Notes: a model not told the origin generated them from the letters alone. A stretch of 64,000 nt of DNA from CAZMGB01 sp964565775 (GCA_964565775.1 CAZMGB010000001.1:124001-188000); one strand, 5' to 3'. Numbered from the stretch's first letter, positions 48,186 to 57,326 are shown. Translations and numbers: made by a program.

Positions 48186-49885
48186 GCGCGCGCCGCAAGA
48201 GCTCCCAAAGGCGCCGAGGCGGGCCGCGCTCCCCACTTGAGGGCTTCGAGTCCACCTACGCCCGCGCCCTCTACCGGCCGATGGGCTTCACCACGGCCGA
48301 CTTCCGCAAGCCCCTGGTGGCCATCGTCAACTCGTGGAGCGAGCTGGCAGCGGGCCACGCATACCTCCGCCGGCTCTCGGCTGCCGTGCGCGAGGGCATC
48401 GCTGCCGCCGGCGGCATGCCCGTCGAGTTCAACACGATCGCCGGGTGCGACGGCATCTGCCAGGGGCCCGGCATGCACTACATCCTTCCCTCGCGCGACG
48501 TCATCGCCTTCTCCGCCGAGCTCATGCTGGAGGCGCATCGCTTCCAGGGCGCCGTCATGATCTCCTCCTGCGACAAGATCACGCCCGGCTTCCTCATGGC
48601 GGCCGCCTGGTGCGACCTGCCGACCGTCTTTCTCACCGGAGGCTACATGCCGCAGACTCGCCCGGGTGGCCGCGCCGTCGGCACGAGCGATGTCAAGGAG
48701 GCGATGGGGCGCTTCCAGGCCGGCCGCATCTCCGACGAGGAGCTCTTCGAGATCGAAGCGTACACCTGTCAGACGCCGGGCATCTGCAACATGATGGGGA
48801 CGGCCAATACCATGGCCGTGGTCGTTGAAGCGGTGGGCCTCTCCCTGCCCGGCAACGCCACCACTATGGCCTCCGGCCCGGCGATCGACGAGATGGCGCG
48901 CTCGGCGGGCGAGCGGGCTGTCGCCCTGGTGCGCGAAGGACGCCGCTTCCGCGACGTCCTCACGCCTGCCAGCCTCGAGAACGCCATTCGCGCCGCCGTC
49001 GCCGTTGGTGGCTCCACCAACATGGTCATCCACCTGCTCGCCCTGGCCGAGGCGGCCGGCCTGGAGCTCAGCCTCGACGATTTCGACCGCCTCAGCCGTG
49101 GGACGCCGTTGCTGGCCAAGTTCAAGCCCGCCTCCGACTACTTCATGGAGGACTTCGAGAGGGCGGGCGGCGTGCGCACCGTCCTCAAAGAGCTTGGCGA
49201 TCTCGTCCGTGGCGAGTGCCGGGGCGTGACGGGCCGCACGCTGGCGGAGGAGCTATCGACGGTGAGGAACGGCGACCCCAGGGTCGTCCGGCCGCGCTCC
49301 GATCCCCTGTCGGCGCAAGGAGGGCTGGCCGTCCTGCGGGGCAGTCTCGCGCCCGATGGGGCCGTCGCCAAGTCGAGCGGCATCGAGCCCGGCATGCTGG
49401 TGCACCGTGGACCGGCGCTGGTCTTCGACTCGGAGGAGGAGGTGCGCGACGGGCTGCTGCACCGCAAGGTGGAGCCCGGGTCGGTGCTGGTGGTGCGCTA
49501 CGAAGGCCCCCGCGGCGGCCCGGGGATGCGTGAGCTGTCCATACCGGCCGCGCTCCTCGTAGGCATGGGGCTGGGCGACTCCGTGGCGATGGTGAGCGAC
49601 GGCCGCTACTCGGGGGCGACGCGCGGCCCCTGCATCGGCCACGTCGCGCCGGAAGCCGCCGAGGGCGGGCCGATCGCCCTGGTGAAGGACGGCGACCTCA
49701 TCGACATCGACGTGCCGGCGGGCCGCCTCGACCTGCTGGTCCCCAAGAAGGAGCTCGCGCGTCGTCGCGCCGCTTGGTCCGCCTCAGGTGGACCGCCGCC
49801 CAAGGCGACGGGAGGCTATCTGGACCTCTACCGCCGCCTGGTCTCGAGCGCCTCCAGCGGCGCCTACCTCCGCTTCGACACCTAG
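48182..49885 (+). CDS. IlvD/Edd-family dehydratase
   Basis: This 567-residue dehydratase carries the Fe-S ligand Cys segments AGCDGICQGPGMHY, ISSCDKITPGFLMAA and TCQTPGICNMMGTANTMAVVVEAVGLSLPG of the IlvD/Edd family. It also has the end YEGPRGGPGMRELSIPAALLVGMGLGDSVAMVSDGRYSGATRGPCIGHVAPEAAEGGPIALVKDGDLIDID. Members dehydrate dihydroxy acids (valine/isoleucine synthesis) or sugar acids such as gluconate, xylonate or arabinonate. The neighbouring Gfo/Idh gene, overlapping by four bases (GTGA), favours a sugar acid. Start GTG 48182. Confidence 0.88.
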   Translation: MSARRKSSQRRRGGPRSPLEGFESTYARALYRPMGFTTADFRKPLVAIVNSWSELAAGHAYLRRLSAAVREGIAAAGGMPVEFNTIAGCDGICQGPGMHYILPSRDVIAFSAELMLEAHRFQGAVMISSCDKITPGFLMAAAWCDLPTVFLTGGYMPQTRPGGRAVGTSDVKEAMGRFQAGRISDEELFEIEAYTCQTPGICNMMGTANTMAVVVEAVGLSLPGNATTMASGPAIDEMARSAGERAVALVREGRRFRDVLTPASLENAIRAAVAVGGSTNMVIHLLALAEAAGLELSLDDFDRLSRGTPLLAKFKPASDYFMEDFERAGGVRTVLKELGDLVRGECRGVTGRTLAEELSTVRNGDPRVVRPRSDPLSAQGGLAVLRGSLAPDGAVAKSSGIEPGMLVHRGPALVFDSEEEVRDGLLHRKVEPGSVLVVRYEGPRGGPGMRELSIPAALLVGMGLGDSVAMVSDGRYSGATRGPCIGHVAPEAAEGGPIALVKDGDLIDIDVPAGRLDLLVPKKELARRRAAWSASGGPPPKATGGYLDLYRRLVSSASSGAYLRFDT

Positions 49886-49942
49886 CCTGGTTGAGAGCCG
49901 TGTCCGGCCGTGCGCCGTGTCCGTTGCGCCCTCGCTGGCGGG

Positions 49943-50770
49943 CTAGTCCAGGCTGGCGAGCGGGCGTCCCAGGCCGACGTTCGTCTTGCCGGCGATGGAG
50001 GGCTTGAGGCCCAGCGACTCGGCGATGGGCACTGTGGGTATCGAGCCGTCCGCATCGACGACGGAGATCAGGTCTACGGCGAACACCGCGTCGCTCCGCT
50101 GGGCCACCTCCCTCATCGTCGCGAGCGCTTTGGCCAACTCCTCCAGCGGGACGTCGAATTCCACGATGCAGGAGAGGACCTTCTCGTTGAGAATGTCTTC
50201 GCGCAGCGTCCCCGTCTGCGTATCGGTCATCAGGTCGGTCAGTGGGTTCTGGGGCTCGAATCTGACCCCGATCGAGGCCAGTGCGCGCGTCACGATCTGC
50301 ACGTCGCGGAATCGTGTGCCCACACCGGGTCGGCCGACCTCGGCCGCCAGGCCTGCCCGCCCCCGCTTGAAACGGCCCATCACGTCGTTCATCTTCATCT
50401 CGACGGTGCCCCGACCGCTGATGGTGAGGGCCTCGCCTTCGCGTCTCAAGAGCTGACGCCGGTCCATCTCCCGTAGCTCGGCCTGAAAGCGGCCGATGAC
50501 GCGATGCTCGAAGACCGGCGACATGTAGGGCGCCGAGGGGTCGCTGAACTCCATGCGTAGCGTCCGGGGCCACTCCAGGTCCTGAGGGTAGAGGGCGTCC
50601 GGCACGCAGACGCGCGCGCGGTAGCAGACGCCGCACTCCACGCACTCGTCTTCGATGATCTTGACCCGCCCGTCGTTCGCGTCCTCGCTGATCGCCTCCA
50701 TGGGGCAGTACGGCAGGCACTCCAGGCAGCCGGTGCAGAGGTCTTCGATGATGATCACTGGGTAGTTCAC
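49943..50770 (-). CDS. Protein with N-terminal 8Fe ferredoxin domain, unknown C-terminus
   Basis: This 275-residue protein starts with two [4Fe-4S] motifs: CTGCLECLPYCP (near 12-23) and CVECGVCYRARVCVP (near 43-57). After residue 60 comes a unique region: DLEWPRTLRMEFSDPSAPYMSPVFEHRVIGRFQAELREMDRRQLLRREGEALTISGRGTVEMKMNDVMGRFKRG, then an alpha/beta part (LSCIVEFDVPLEELAKALATMREVAQRSDAVFAVDLISVVDADG). The clusters suggest electron transfer to an unknown enzyme. Start GTG 50770; it follows the Cys-rich gene by 25 bases, so they are probably one operon and one complex. Confidence 0.75.
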   Translation of the reverse strand: MNYPVIIIEDLCTGCLECLPYCPMEAISEDANDGRVKIIEDECVECGVCYRARVCVPDALYPQDLEWPRTLRMEFSDPSAPYMSPVFEHRVIGRFQAELREMDRRQLLRREGEALTISGRGTVEMKMNDVMGRFKRGRAGLAAEVGRPGVGTRFRDVQIVTRALASIGVRFEPQNPLTDLMTDTQTGTLREDILNEKVLSCIVEFDVPLEELAKALATMREVAQRSDAVFAVDLISVVDADGSIPTVPIAESLGLKPSIAGKTNVGLGRPLASLD

Positions 50771-50795
50771 CTTCTTGGCGAACGAAGCGATCTAC

Positions 50796-51413
50796 TCACG
50801 AGGACGCTCCCCCGCCACCGTGGCGCCGCGGCGGTACCAGCCGTCCTTCCTCGATGGCCTCCACCAGTTGGCCCATCAACTCCTCGGCGCGAACGTGGTT
50901 GAAGATGTCGCAGAGGCACATCATCCTCATCTCCTGGCAGGCGGAGGCGGCTGTCAGTTCATCGGCCCGCACCTTCTCGGCGAGGTGCCACACCAGATTG
51001 GGAGGCACCAGGGCGTGCCCGCACATCGTCGTGATCTCCAGGATCTCGCGGGGAGGAAGCTTCCCCGTCGCACCCCAGAAGCCCAGCGAGTGGTTCACGG
51101 TGTGCGCCGCGGTGCCGGCCCTCCGGCAGGACTCCACCACTTCGTCGAAGAGGCCGCTCACCACTACCGCGAGACCGAGCTCCGCCTCTGCAAGCTCCTT
51201 GAGGGCGGCCTCCATGTTGTCCCTGCTGTCGAACACCCAGATATACCATCCCCGTGGTCGGTCGGGGTTGATGGGATGGTGGCGGCGGCAGATCTCGTTG
51301 TACCTCTCCACCTTCTCCATTACGGGGGGTGGCCCCCGATAGGGGAGCGACAGCATCACCCAGTCGTTCTTCAGGTTTTCGTGCGTTCCCTGCCTGTGGT
51401 TGGAGTGTGTCAT
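50796..51413 (-). CDS. Conserved-looking Cys-rich protein, unknown, partner of the ferredoxin-domain protein
   Basis: This 205-residue protein is not recognised. It has cysteines at ICRRHH, ESCRRAG, TTMCGHALVP, SACQEMRMMCLCDIFN. The spacing C...CGH...ACQ...CLC is not a known Fe-S motif but several Cys/His could bind metal. Other features are GWYIWVFDSRDNMEAALKELAEAELGLAVVVSGLFDEVVESCR and NHSLGFWGATGKLPPREILEITTMCGH. I start at ATG 51413; an upstream TTG at 51446 is in frame. It stands immediately before the ferredoxin-domain gene. Confidence 0.65.
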   Translation of the reverse strand: MTHSNHRQGTHENLKNDWVMLSLPYRGPPPVMEKVERYNEICRRHHPINPDRPRGWYIWVFDSRDNMEAALKELAEAELGLAVVVSGLFDEVVESCRRAGTAAHTVNHSLGFWGATGKLPPREILEITTMCGHALVPPNLVWHLAEKVRADELTAASACQEMRMMCLCDIFNHVRAEELMGQLVEAIEEGRLVPPRRHGGGGASS

Positions 51414-51514
51414 TGCGAAGCGCTCCGTGCGGACGTCGTACGCCAAGGCTGGCCGAAATACGTCTGCCTGTCAACCGCTCGATGAGAATGAGGAGGCGCC
51501 GGCCGGCCCGTTCC

Positions 51515-52270
51515 TCACCCGCCCGTTTCCGCCGCCAGGAAATCCAGGACCGCTTCCTTGTAGCGGCGGTCTGGGACCGCGGTGAGGTGATCGCGGTCGG
51601 GGATGCTGACGAAGCGCGCGCCGGGGATGGCGTCCGCCAGGACTTCCCCCCGACTCACGAGGTCGTCCTTCTCGCCGACCACCACGAGCACAGGCAAGCT
51701 GATCGCGGCCAGAGCCTTGGGGTCTGGCGCCGGCCGTCCGCGGCGCATGCAGGCGGCGAGGGCCTTGAGGTCGTTGCCGCGCTGCATGGCGAAGGCGCGA
51801 AAGTTGCGCGCGATTTCGCTGGAAACGGCCGAGGAGTCGTCAGCCGCGAGGGCGTCGGCGATTACCGCTGAATCGGTCGCACCCCTGGCGACGGCGCCCA
51901 CTCCGGCCAGCACCGCACGGTGGAAGCGCTGCGGGTGGCGCATGATGAGACCGAGCGCAATGCCCCCTCCCATCGAATAGCCCATGAGATCAGCGCGGTC
52001 GATGCCCAGGTGGTCCATCAGACGGATCACGTCGCCGGGCATCGTGTCGCCCCGGTACGCCGTTGGGTCGTGCGGTTTGTCGCTCTCCCCGTGGCCGCGA
52101 CAGTCCAAAGCGACGACGCGGCGGCTGGCGGACTCCAGCCTCTTCACCCACCCGGTCTGTACCCAGTTGTCCTTGAGGCTGCTGGCGAACCCATGCACCA
52201 GCACGATGGGCGGCCCGTCGCCGAAGACTTCATAGTGAATGGTCACGCCGTCGGAATCGAACGTTGCCAT
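51515..52270 (-). CDS. Alpha/beta-fold hydrolase
   Basis: This 251-residue hydrolase has the oxyanion loop HGFASSLKDNW, nucleophile Ser in GYSMGGGIAL (Ser near 98), the acid Asp in VVGEKDDLVS, and the His in IPDRDHLTAVPD. Such proteins are esterases, lactonases or dehalogenases, among others; the motif set does not choose. ATG 52270 has AAGGAGGACGCG upstream. It lies 25 bases after the peptide-binding protein gene, probably in the same transcript. Confidence 0.9.
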   Translation of the reverse strand: MATFDSDGVTIHYEVFGDGPPIVLVHGFASSLKDNWVQTGWVKRLESASRRVVALDCRGHGESDKPHDPTAYRGDTMPGDVIRLMDHLGIDRADLMGYSMGGGIALGLIMRHPQRFHRAVLAGVGAVARGATDSAVIADALAADDSSAVSSEIARNFRAFAMQRGNDLKALAACMRRGRPAPDPKALAAISLPVLVVVGEKDDLVSRGEVLADAIPGARFVSIPDRDHLTAVPDRRYKEAVLDFLAAETGG

Positions 52271-52295
52271 CGCGTCCTCCTTGCAGGGGCCGACG

Positions 52296-53894
52296 CTACT
52301 TGTCCAGCCACATGTCGTACGTGTAGAGCACCATGCCCGGCTCGACGTCCTCGTACCCGCGCAGGTAGCTCCAGCGGGCCGTGTAGCTGTAGGGGGAGAA
52401 GAGGTAGAGGAACGGCCCGTGGCGGTCCAGGATCTTGCGAGTCACGTCCAGCACCAGCTTCTGCCGCTCATTGATGTCCGGGGTCACCAGGATCTGGTCG
52501 AGCAGGCCGTCGATCTCCGGATCGGGGAGGTGCGTTGGTTGCTGCTTCCTGGTCCAGTTGTACGTGTGGCAGAACTGGAGAGGGTATTGCTCACTCGGGT
52601 AGGGGATCCGTTCACGGCACATGAGCTCGAAGTTCTGGCTGGCGCGGTCGGCGAGCCAGGTGCCGAGCTCCTGGGAGATGAGCTTGATATCGATGCCGGC
52701 CTCGGCCAGGTTCTCCTTGATCATGGCGGCCTCATCGGCGCCCGGGCCCGGATAGAACTTCAGTCCCAGGCTGAGGTCGGTGGCGCCGGCAGCCTCCAGC
52801 AACTGACGGGCTCTGCCGACATCACGCTTCAGACGCTGGCGGAGCTCGTCCTGAGGGAGCGACCAGAACTCCAGGCCCCAGGAGACGGGGCCGCTGTAGT
52901 TGCCCTCGCCGAAGGCCAGCTTCTCGATCATGGCATCGCGGTCGACCGCCAGGTCCATGGCCTCGCGGACGCGTTCGTCCTGGAGGGCGGGCACGCTGAG
53001 CTCATTGATGAGGATCGTGAAGATGGTCTCGCTGGGGTTTGTCGACAGGACTACGTCCTTGCTGTAGCCAGCGACCTCGTCGGCCTGGAGCTTCGTGGGC
53101 GGTGCGTAGGTGTCCAACTGTTGCGCTCTGAAGGCGGCCCTCAGGCTGGAGTCGTCGGGGATTATGCGCCAGCTCATGCCGTCCACGTAGGGGATGCCCT
53201 CGACGAAATAGTCCGGGTGGCGAACCATGTCTACCGTCTCACCGCGGGAGAGGCTCTCCACCTGGAACGGGCCGGAGCCGAGACCGTGCGACTTGAGGTC
53301 GCCGAACTCCTCCACGGCCTCTTCGGGAACGATGGCGGTGCGGTGGCCCCCGAACTCCGCCATGGTGTAGGCGTGGGGACGGGCGATGCTCACCTCGAAG
53401 GTGTAGGGGTCAGGCGCGGCCGTCCTCTCGATATCCTCGTTCCAGAAAGGCGTGGACTCTACGGAGGCGATACGTTTGAAGCTGTAGACGACGTCCTCTG
53501 CGACAAGCTCGCGGCCGTTGGCGGGCGGCAGGTTCTGGAAGTGGATACCGGGGTGGAGCTTGAAGATGAACGTCAGGTCGTCCGGCTGCTCGAAAGACTC
53601 GGCGTGGTCGAAGAGGAGGGTCGGCGGCCCCTTGAGGTGCTGGACCTCGTGGAGCAGATAGCCGTAGATGTAGGGGATGATCGCAAGTCCCAGCGTGATC
53701 TCAGTGTGGGGGTCGATGCTCAGTGCGGGGAAAGTGCTGCCCAGCTTGTACACCCCGCCCCTCTTGATGGCGCCGACGGTGGGCGTGACGACACCGGGGG
53801 CGGTCTCCTTCCCGCCGCCGCCACAGCGCAGGGCGGCGAGTCCCGCAGCCCCTGCTGTGCCGGCCAGGAAGGCGCGTCGTGACATCCGGATCAT
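52296..53894 (-). CDS. Oligopeptide-type ABC substrate-binding lipoprotein (Tat)
   Basis: This 532-residue SBP5-family protein has a Tat lipoprotein signal (SRRAFLAGTAGAAGLAALRC, lipobox Cys24). The binding domain starts KRGGVYKLGSTFPALSIDPHTEITLGLAIIPYIYGYLLHEVQ, then FEQPDDLTFIFKLHPGIHFQNLPPANGRELVAEDVVYSFKRI. It is related to the binding protein at 59215-60894 (FEQPDDLT vs MEQPDDLT; AIIPYIYGYLLH vs AIVAWVYGYLFH). No permease or ATPase is on this strand, so it may use the permeases at 57327-59189. Substrate may be peptides or sugars. Start ATG 53894 or 53885. Confidence 0.88.
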   Translation of the reverse strand: MIRMSRRAFLAGTAGAAGLAALRCGGGGKETAPGVVTPTVGAIKRGGVYKLGSTFPALSIDPHTEITLGLAIIPYIYGYLLHEVQHLKGPPTLLFDHAESFEQPDDLTFIFKLHPGIHFQNLPPANGRELVAEDVVYSFKRIASVESTPFWNEDIERTAAPDPYTFEVSIARPHAYTMAEFGGHRTAIVPEEAVEEFGDLKSHGLGSGPFQVESLSRGETVDMVRHPDYFVEGIPYVDGMSWRIIPDDSSLRAAFRAQQLDTYAPPTKLQADEVAGYSKDVVLSTNPSETIFTILINELSVPALQDERVREAMDLAVDRDAMIEKLAFGEGNYSGPVSWGLEFWSLPQDELRQRLKRDVGRARQLLEAAGATDLSLGLKFYPGPGADEAAMIKENLAEAGIDIKLISQELGTWLADRASQNFELMCRERIPYPSEQYPLQFCHTYNWTRKQQPTHLPDPEIDGLLDQILVTPDINERQKLVLDVTRKILDRHGPFLYLFSPYSYTARWSYLRGYEDVEPGMVLYTYDMWLDK

Positions 53895-54183
53895 GGTGTG
53901 GCCTCCTCCGAGAGGGCTCCCCGTAAGCCGGTCGGGATCTGGGCATGTCGGGCCGTCGGAAGCATAGAGAACGAATGGCCCCGGCGAGCCGTACTCTAGA
54001 GTGCGCTGGTGGCGCCGTCAAGGGGGTACCGCCAGGTCTGTCGAGGCGGCGCTGAGGACGGACGCCGCGGCCCCGCTCGGTTCTGGAAGCTCGCGACGAG
54101 CGGGCCGATGCGCTGTGGCGGCGCCTCGCGGCCATGCGGCCCTTGACACCCGGCTGGCATGAACCTTACTCTCACCGGCGTTG
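53895..54183. other. Intergenic region, no gene supported
   Basis: About 290 bp between divergent genes. No recognisable gene or strong structure apart from the operator candidate just downstream at 54184. Confidence 0.5.
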
Positions 54184-54202
54184 AGGTGACACCTAGTCAC
54201 CT
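54184..54202. promoter_or_regulatory. Inverted repeat operator candidate
   Basis: AGGTGAC (54184-54190), ACCTA, GTCACCT (54196-54202), a perfect 7-bp dyad abutting the -35 box TTGTGC (54202-54207) of the promoter for the saccharopine dehydrogenase-like gene. The spacing fits a dimeric repressor. Confidence 0.55.
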
Positions 54203-54231
54203 TGTGCTTCCTCGTTCGGAGCCGGGATAAT
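54202..54231 (+). promoter_or_regulatory. Candidate promoter for the saccharopine dehydrogenase-like gene
   Basis: TTGTGC (54202-54207), 18-nt spacer, GATAAT (54226-54231), about 60 bases before ATG 54292. Confidence 0.5.
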
Positions 54232-54291
54232 ATGGGCTCCGACGCCTGTTGAGACAGGGACGCTGATCTTCGTCATAGGGGGTTGCGAGAC

Positions 54292-55452
54292 ATGAAAGTG
54301 CTAGTCCTGGGAGGGGCGGGAGGCATGGGCCGGGCCGCCGTGCTGGAGCTGGCGACGCGATCGGAGGTAACGCGTATCGTCGTCGCCGACATAGACGAGG
54401 CTGCCGCCGAGAAGGTGGCGTCCGAGGCCGCGCCCGCCTCGGTCGAGCCGCGGACGCTGGACGTCAACGACCGCAAGGCTCTGGTGAAGGCGATGAAAGG
54501 CGCAGACGTGGTGGCCAGCGCCGTCGGCCCTTACTACCGGCTCGGCGTTCCCGTGGCGCGCGCCGCCATCGAGGCCGGATGCGACTACGTGGACATTTGC
54601 GACGACTACGACGCCACGTCTGACATACTCGGCCTGGACACGGAGGCCAAGACGGCGGGGGTGACGCTCCTGGTGGGCATGGGCGCGAGCCCTGGCATCA
54701 CCAACCTCCTGGCCCTGAAGGCGGTCCGCGAGATGGACCGGGCGGAGATCGTGAAGACGGCCTGGGTGGTGAGCGCGGCGGAGGCGGACGCGGCGGCGGG
54801 CCCGCCCACCGAGCCCGACGCCGCCACCGCTCATATGATCTACGCCTGCACCGGCTTCGTACCCACCTTCTGGGACAACCGCTGGGTGCGCATCCCGGCC
54901 TTTGAGGTCGGCGAGACGGTGGAGTTCGCGGGCCTGGGACCCTATCAGGTGTTCCATCTCGGGCATCCGGAGCCCATCACTCTGCCCCAGTTCATCGCCG
55001 GCCTTCGCCAGGTCTCCAACTTGGGTGCGCTCAACCCCCCTGCCTTAAACGAAGAGATACGGCAGTTGGCGCGCGGCCACCGCGAGCCTCTGCACCCGGC
55101 GTCTGACGCTCCGCCCGGTCGGGAGTCCCCGCCCGCTGGGGGTCTCGCGGTAATAGTGGAGGGACAGTCAGGCAGTCGGCGCGTGCGCCGGAGCTACGCA
55201 CTGGCTGGAGGCGGCGACGAGGAGGCGTTGGGCGGCCGCGAGGCGATGGCTCAGTCCACGGGGATACCGCTGGCCATCGGCACCGTACTCCTCGGCGGAG
55301 GCTCCATCCACGACAAGGGGGCGCTGCCGCCGGAGGCCTGCGTGGACCCGGAGGAGTTCTTCCGTGAACTCGCGAGCAGCCTCGGACGGTTAGTCGGCCG
55401 GCCCCTCACCTTCGACGAGATGATACAGGCGAAGCGGTCGGAGGTGGGTTAG
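54292..55452 (+). CDS. Saccharopine dehydrogenase-like NAD(P)-binding protein
   Basis: This 386-residue protein has the N-terminal fold MKVLVLGGAGGMGRAAVLELATRSEVTRIVVADIDEAAAEKVASEAA, then ADVVASAVGPYYRLGVPVARAAIEAGCDYVDICDDYDAT and VGMGASPGITNLLALKAV, which are typical of the saccharopine dehydrogenase/homospermidine synthase-like family. It would reduce or oxidise an imine or amino acid. A Pro/Arg-rich stretch near 265-290 (RGHREPLHPASDAPPGRESPPAGG) looks like an insertion or linker. ATG 54292 has AGGGGG upstream; an in-frame TTG at 54283 is an alternative. Confidence 0.85.
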   Translation: MKVLVLGGAGGMGRAAVLELATRSEVTRIVVADIDEAAAEKVASEAAPASVEPRTLDVNDRKALVKAMKGADVVASAVGPYYRLGVPVARAAIEAGCDYVDICDDYDATSDILGLDTEAKTAGVTLLVGMGASPGITNLLALKAVREMDRAEIVKTAWVVSAAEADAAAGPPTEPDAATAHMIYACTGFVPTFWDNRWVRIPAFEVGETVEFAGLGPYQVFHLGHPEPITLPQFIAGLRQVSNLGALNPPALNEEIRQLARGHREPLHPASDAPPGRESPPAGGLAVIVEGQSGSRRVRRSYALAGGGDEEALGGREAMAQSTGIPLAIGTVLLGGGSIHDKGALPPEACVDPEEFFRELASSLGRLVGRPLTFDEMIQAKRSEVG

Positions 55453-55822
55453 GGGACCGCAGTCTACCGCTCCGCGACAGCATTGCGAGAGGTGAAAGCG
55501 CCGCTCGCCCCGTCTCTTCGCAGGAGACTTCGGCTCGCCCGCAGTCTGTGTCCGTCGCACTACCAAGCGCCGGAGTAGGACATCCCCGATACGTCCTGCC
55601 TTGCGCCGCAGCCGGGGCTGTCACCACCTTCCCCGTCGCCAACCGGCGTCTCCGGGATCCGCTGAGCGGGTGTGGCAGTGGCCGCCGACGTCACTGACAC
55701 GGACCGCCGGGCGCTTCTCTGCCCCGCGGTTGCCTGAGTACGAGTCGCCTGAAAGAATGGAGGGCGTGCTCCGTCCGCGCTCTGTGAGCTGGCGCGGCGA
55801 ACGCTCCAACAACGAACCCAAG
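55453..55822. other. Intergenic region, no gene supported
   Basis: The 370 bp contain an open frame in phase with the MFS gene, but the protein it encodes has no pattern before about 55757. An ATG at 55757 is an alternative start for the MFS gene. Confidence 0.5.
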
Positions 55823-57088
55823 ATGACTGACGCAGGCGAACAGCCAGAAGCCGAGGAGCCCGGATGGGCCTGGATCACGCGACCGATCATCTCTCTGTCA
55901 TACCCTCAGTTCAGGCTGTTCTGGCTGAGCAACCTGATCGTAGCGACAGGAATGATGGTGCAGTTCACGGCGCGAGGCTGGCTGATAGTGCAGCTCACCG
56001 ACTCGGCGCTGCTACTGGGAGCGGTAGAGGCCACGTGGGGGGTCGCCCTCGCGCTCGGGTCGATACCGCTGGGGATGCTGGCTGACCGCATGAACCGGCG
56101 GAACCTGCTACTCCTGGGCAATGGTGTAGCGCTCTTGGTGGCGCTGACGATCGGACTGCTGGTTGCCACGGATACGATAGCGATCTGGCACGTGCTCACG
56201 GCGGGGGCAATAGGAGGACTGCTCTTCGCTGTGCGCGTTCCGGCAGGCCAGGCCATCACGGCTCGCATGGTGCCGCGCGAGCACCTGATGAACGCGATCT
56301 CCCTGAACACGGCCAGCCAGAGCCTGCCGAACGTGGCGGGACCGGCGGTGGGGGGCGTACTCATCGCGGCGCTCGGCATCGCGACTGCCTACTTCATGAC
56401 GACGGGGGCGTTTGTGATTGCGTTGCTGATGATGCTGGGGGTGGCGGCGTCCCTCGGACACGTCGAACGGAAAGCAGTGAAGAGCGCCATGCATGACCTG
56501 CGTGAGGCCTATGACTACTTGCTCGCCCACCGAGAGCTCCTGCGGCTTACCAGCGCGATGCTGATCCCCTTCGTCCTGGGCCAGTCATACGTGCTGCTGC
56601 TGCCTCTATTCGTGGAGCAGGAGCTGGGCGGAGGGCCGCAGACGTTCGGGGCGCTGAGCGCCTGTCTGGGTGCCGGGAGCGTGATGGGCGCGATGGCGGT
56701 GGCGACATTTGGCAAGCAGCGCCAGATAGGCCTCTTGATGTTCGCGGGCGTGCTCGGGACGGGGATATGTGGCATCGCCTACGGGCTATCGCACTGGGTG
56801 CCCGCTACGGGGGCAGTTCTCTTCGCGGCGGAGGGAGCGGAAAGCGCGCTCTTCGCGGCCTACGAGACGCTGCTTCTGCTCCGGCTGCCCGACGAGATGA
56901 GGGGTCGCGTCATGGGGCTGATGTTCACGTTGGTGGCGATGTTCCCGATCGGCGCCATACTCGCGGGGGCGGTCGCCGACGTGATCGGACTGAGGGCCCT
57001 GGCGGTGGTCGAGGGCGCGATGATCGTGGCGATGGCATCCGCGGCGTGGAGGATGGTGCTCCGTCACGTCGTGATGACAGCGGAGTAG
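55823..57088 (+). CDS. MFS transporter
   Basis: This 421-residue protein has about 11-12 membrane helices in the order expected for the major facilitator superfamily: FRLFWLSNLIVATGMMVQFTARGWLIVQLTDSALLLGAVEATWGVALALGSIPLGMLADRMNRRNLLLLGN gives the loop 2-3 motif GMLADRMNRR. The second half has LLAHRELLRLTSAMLIPFVLGQSYVLLLPLFV and DEMRGRVMGLMF. It resembles the ENTS/MFS drug-efflux type. Substrate is unknown. The start is uncertain: ATG 55823 has no Shine-Dalgarno sequence; ATG 55757 is in frame. Confidence 0.85.
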   Translation: MTDAGEQPEAEEPGWAWITRPIISLSYPQFRLFWLSNLIVATGMMVQFTARGWLIVQLTDSALLLGAVEATWGVALALGSIPLGMLADRMNRRNLLLLGNGVALLVALTIGLLVATDTIAIWHVLTAGAIGGLLFAVRVPAGQAITARMVPREHLMNAISLNTASQSLPNVAGPAVGGVLIAALGIATAYFMTTGAFVIALLMMLGVAASLGHVERKAVKSAMHDLREAYDYLLAHRELLRLTSAMLIPFVLGQSYVLLLPLFVEQELGGGPQTFGALSACLGAGSVMGAMAVATFGKQRQIGLLMFAGVLGTGICGIAYGLSHWVPATGAVLFAAEGAESALFAAYETLLLLRLPDEMRGRVMGLMFTLVAMFPIGAILAGAVADVIGLRALAVVEGAMIVAMASAAWRMVLRHVVMTAE

Positions 57089-57224
57089 GCCCTGTAGGGG
57101 TCCGGCGTCACGAGACCGACCGGGTGCCTTCTACATCTCAGCATTTCGATTCCGACGCTCATCGACGAGACGTCGAACGTTGCCGAGCATCATCCTCGTC
57201 TAGCTGGGGGTCACGCAGCAGTGC

Positions 57225-57230
57225 TATAAT
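57225..57230 (+). promoter_or_regulatory. Extended -10 promoter for the peptide permease operon
   Basis: TATAAT (57225-57230) preceded by TGC, a perfect extended -10, with no good -35. It lies about 97 bases before GTG 57327. Confidence 0.45.
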
Positions 57231-57326
57231 CCGGCCGTTACCTGCGGCTGCTGGCCGAAGCTATGGCTGAGGCGTCGCAGGGGTCGCCGGCCCGGCGACC
57301 CAATGCGGATGGGGGAGGCAGTCCTG

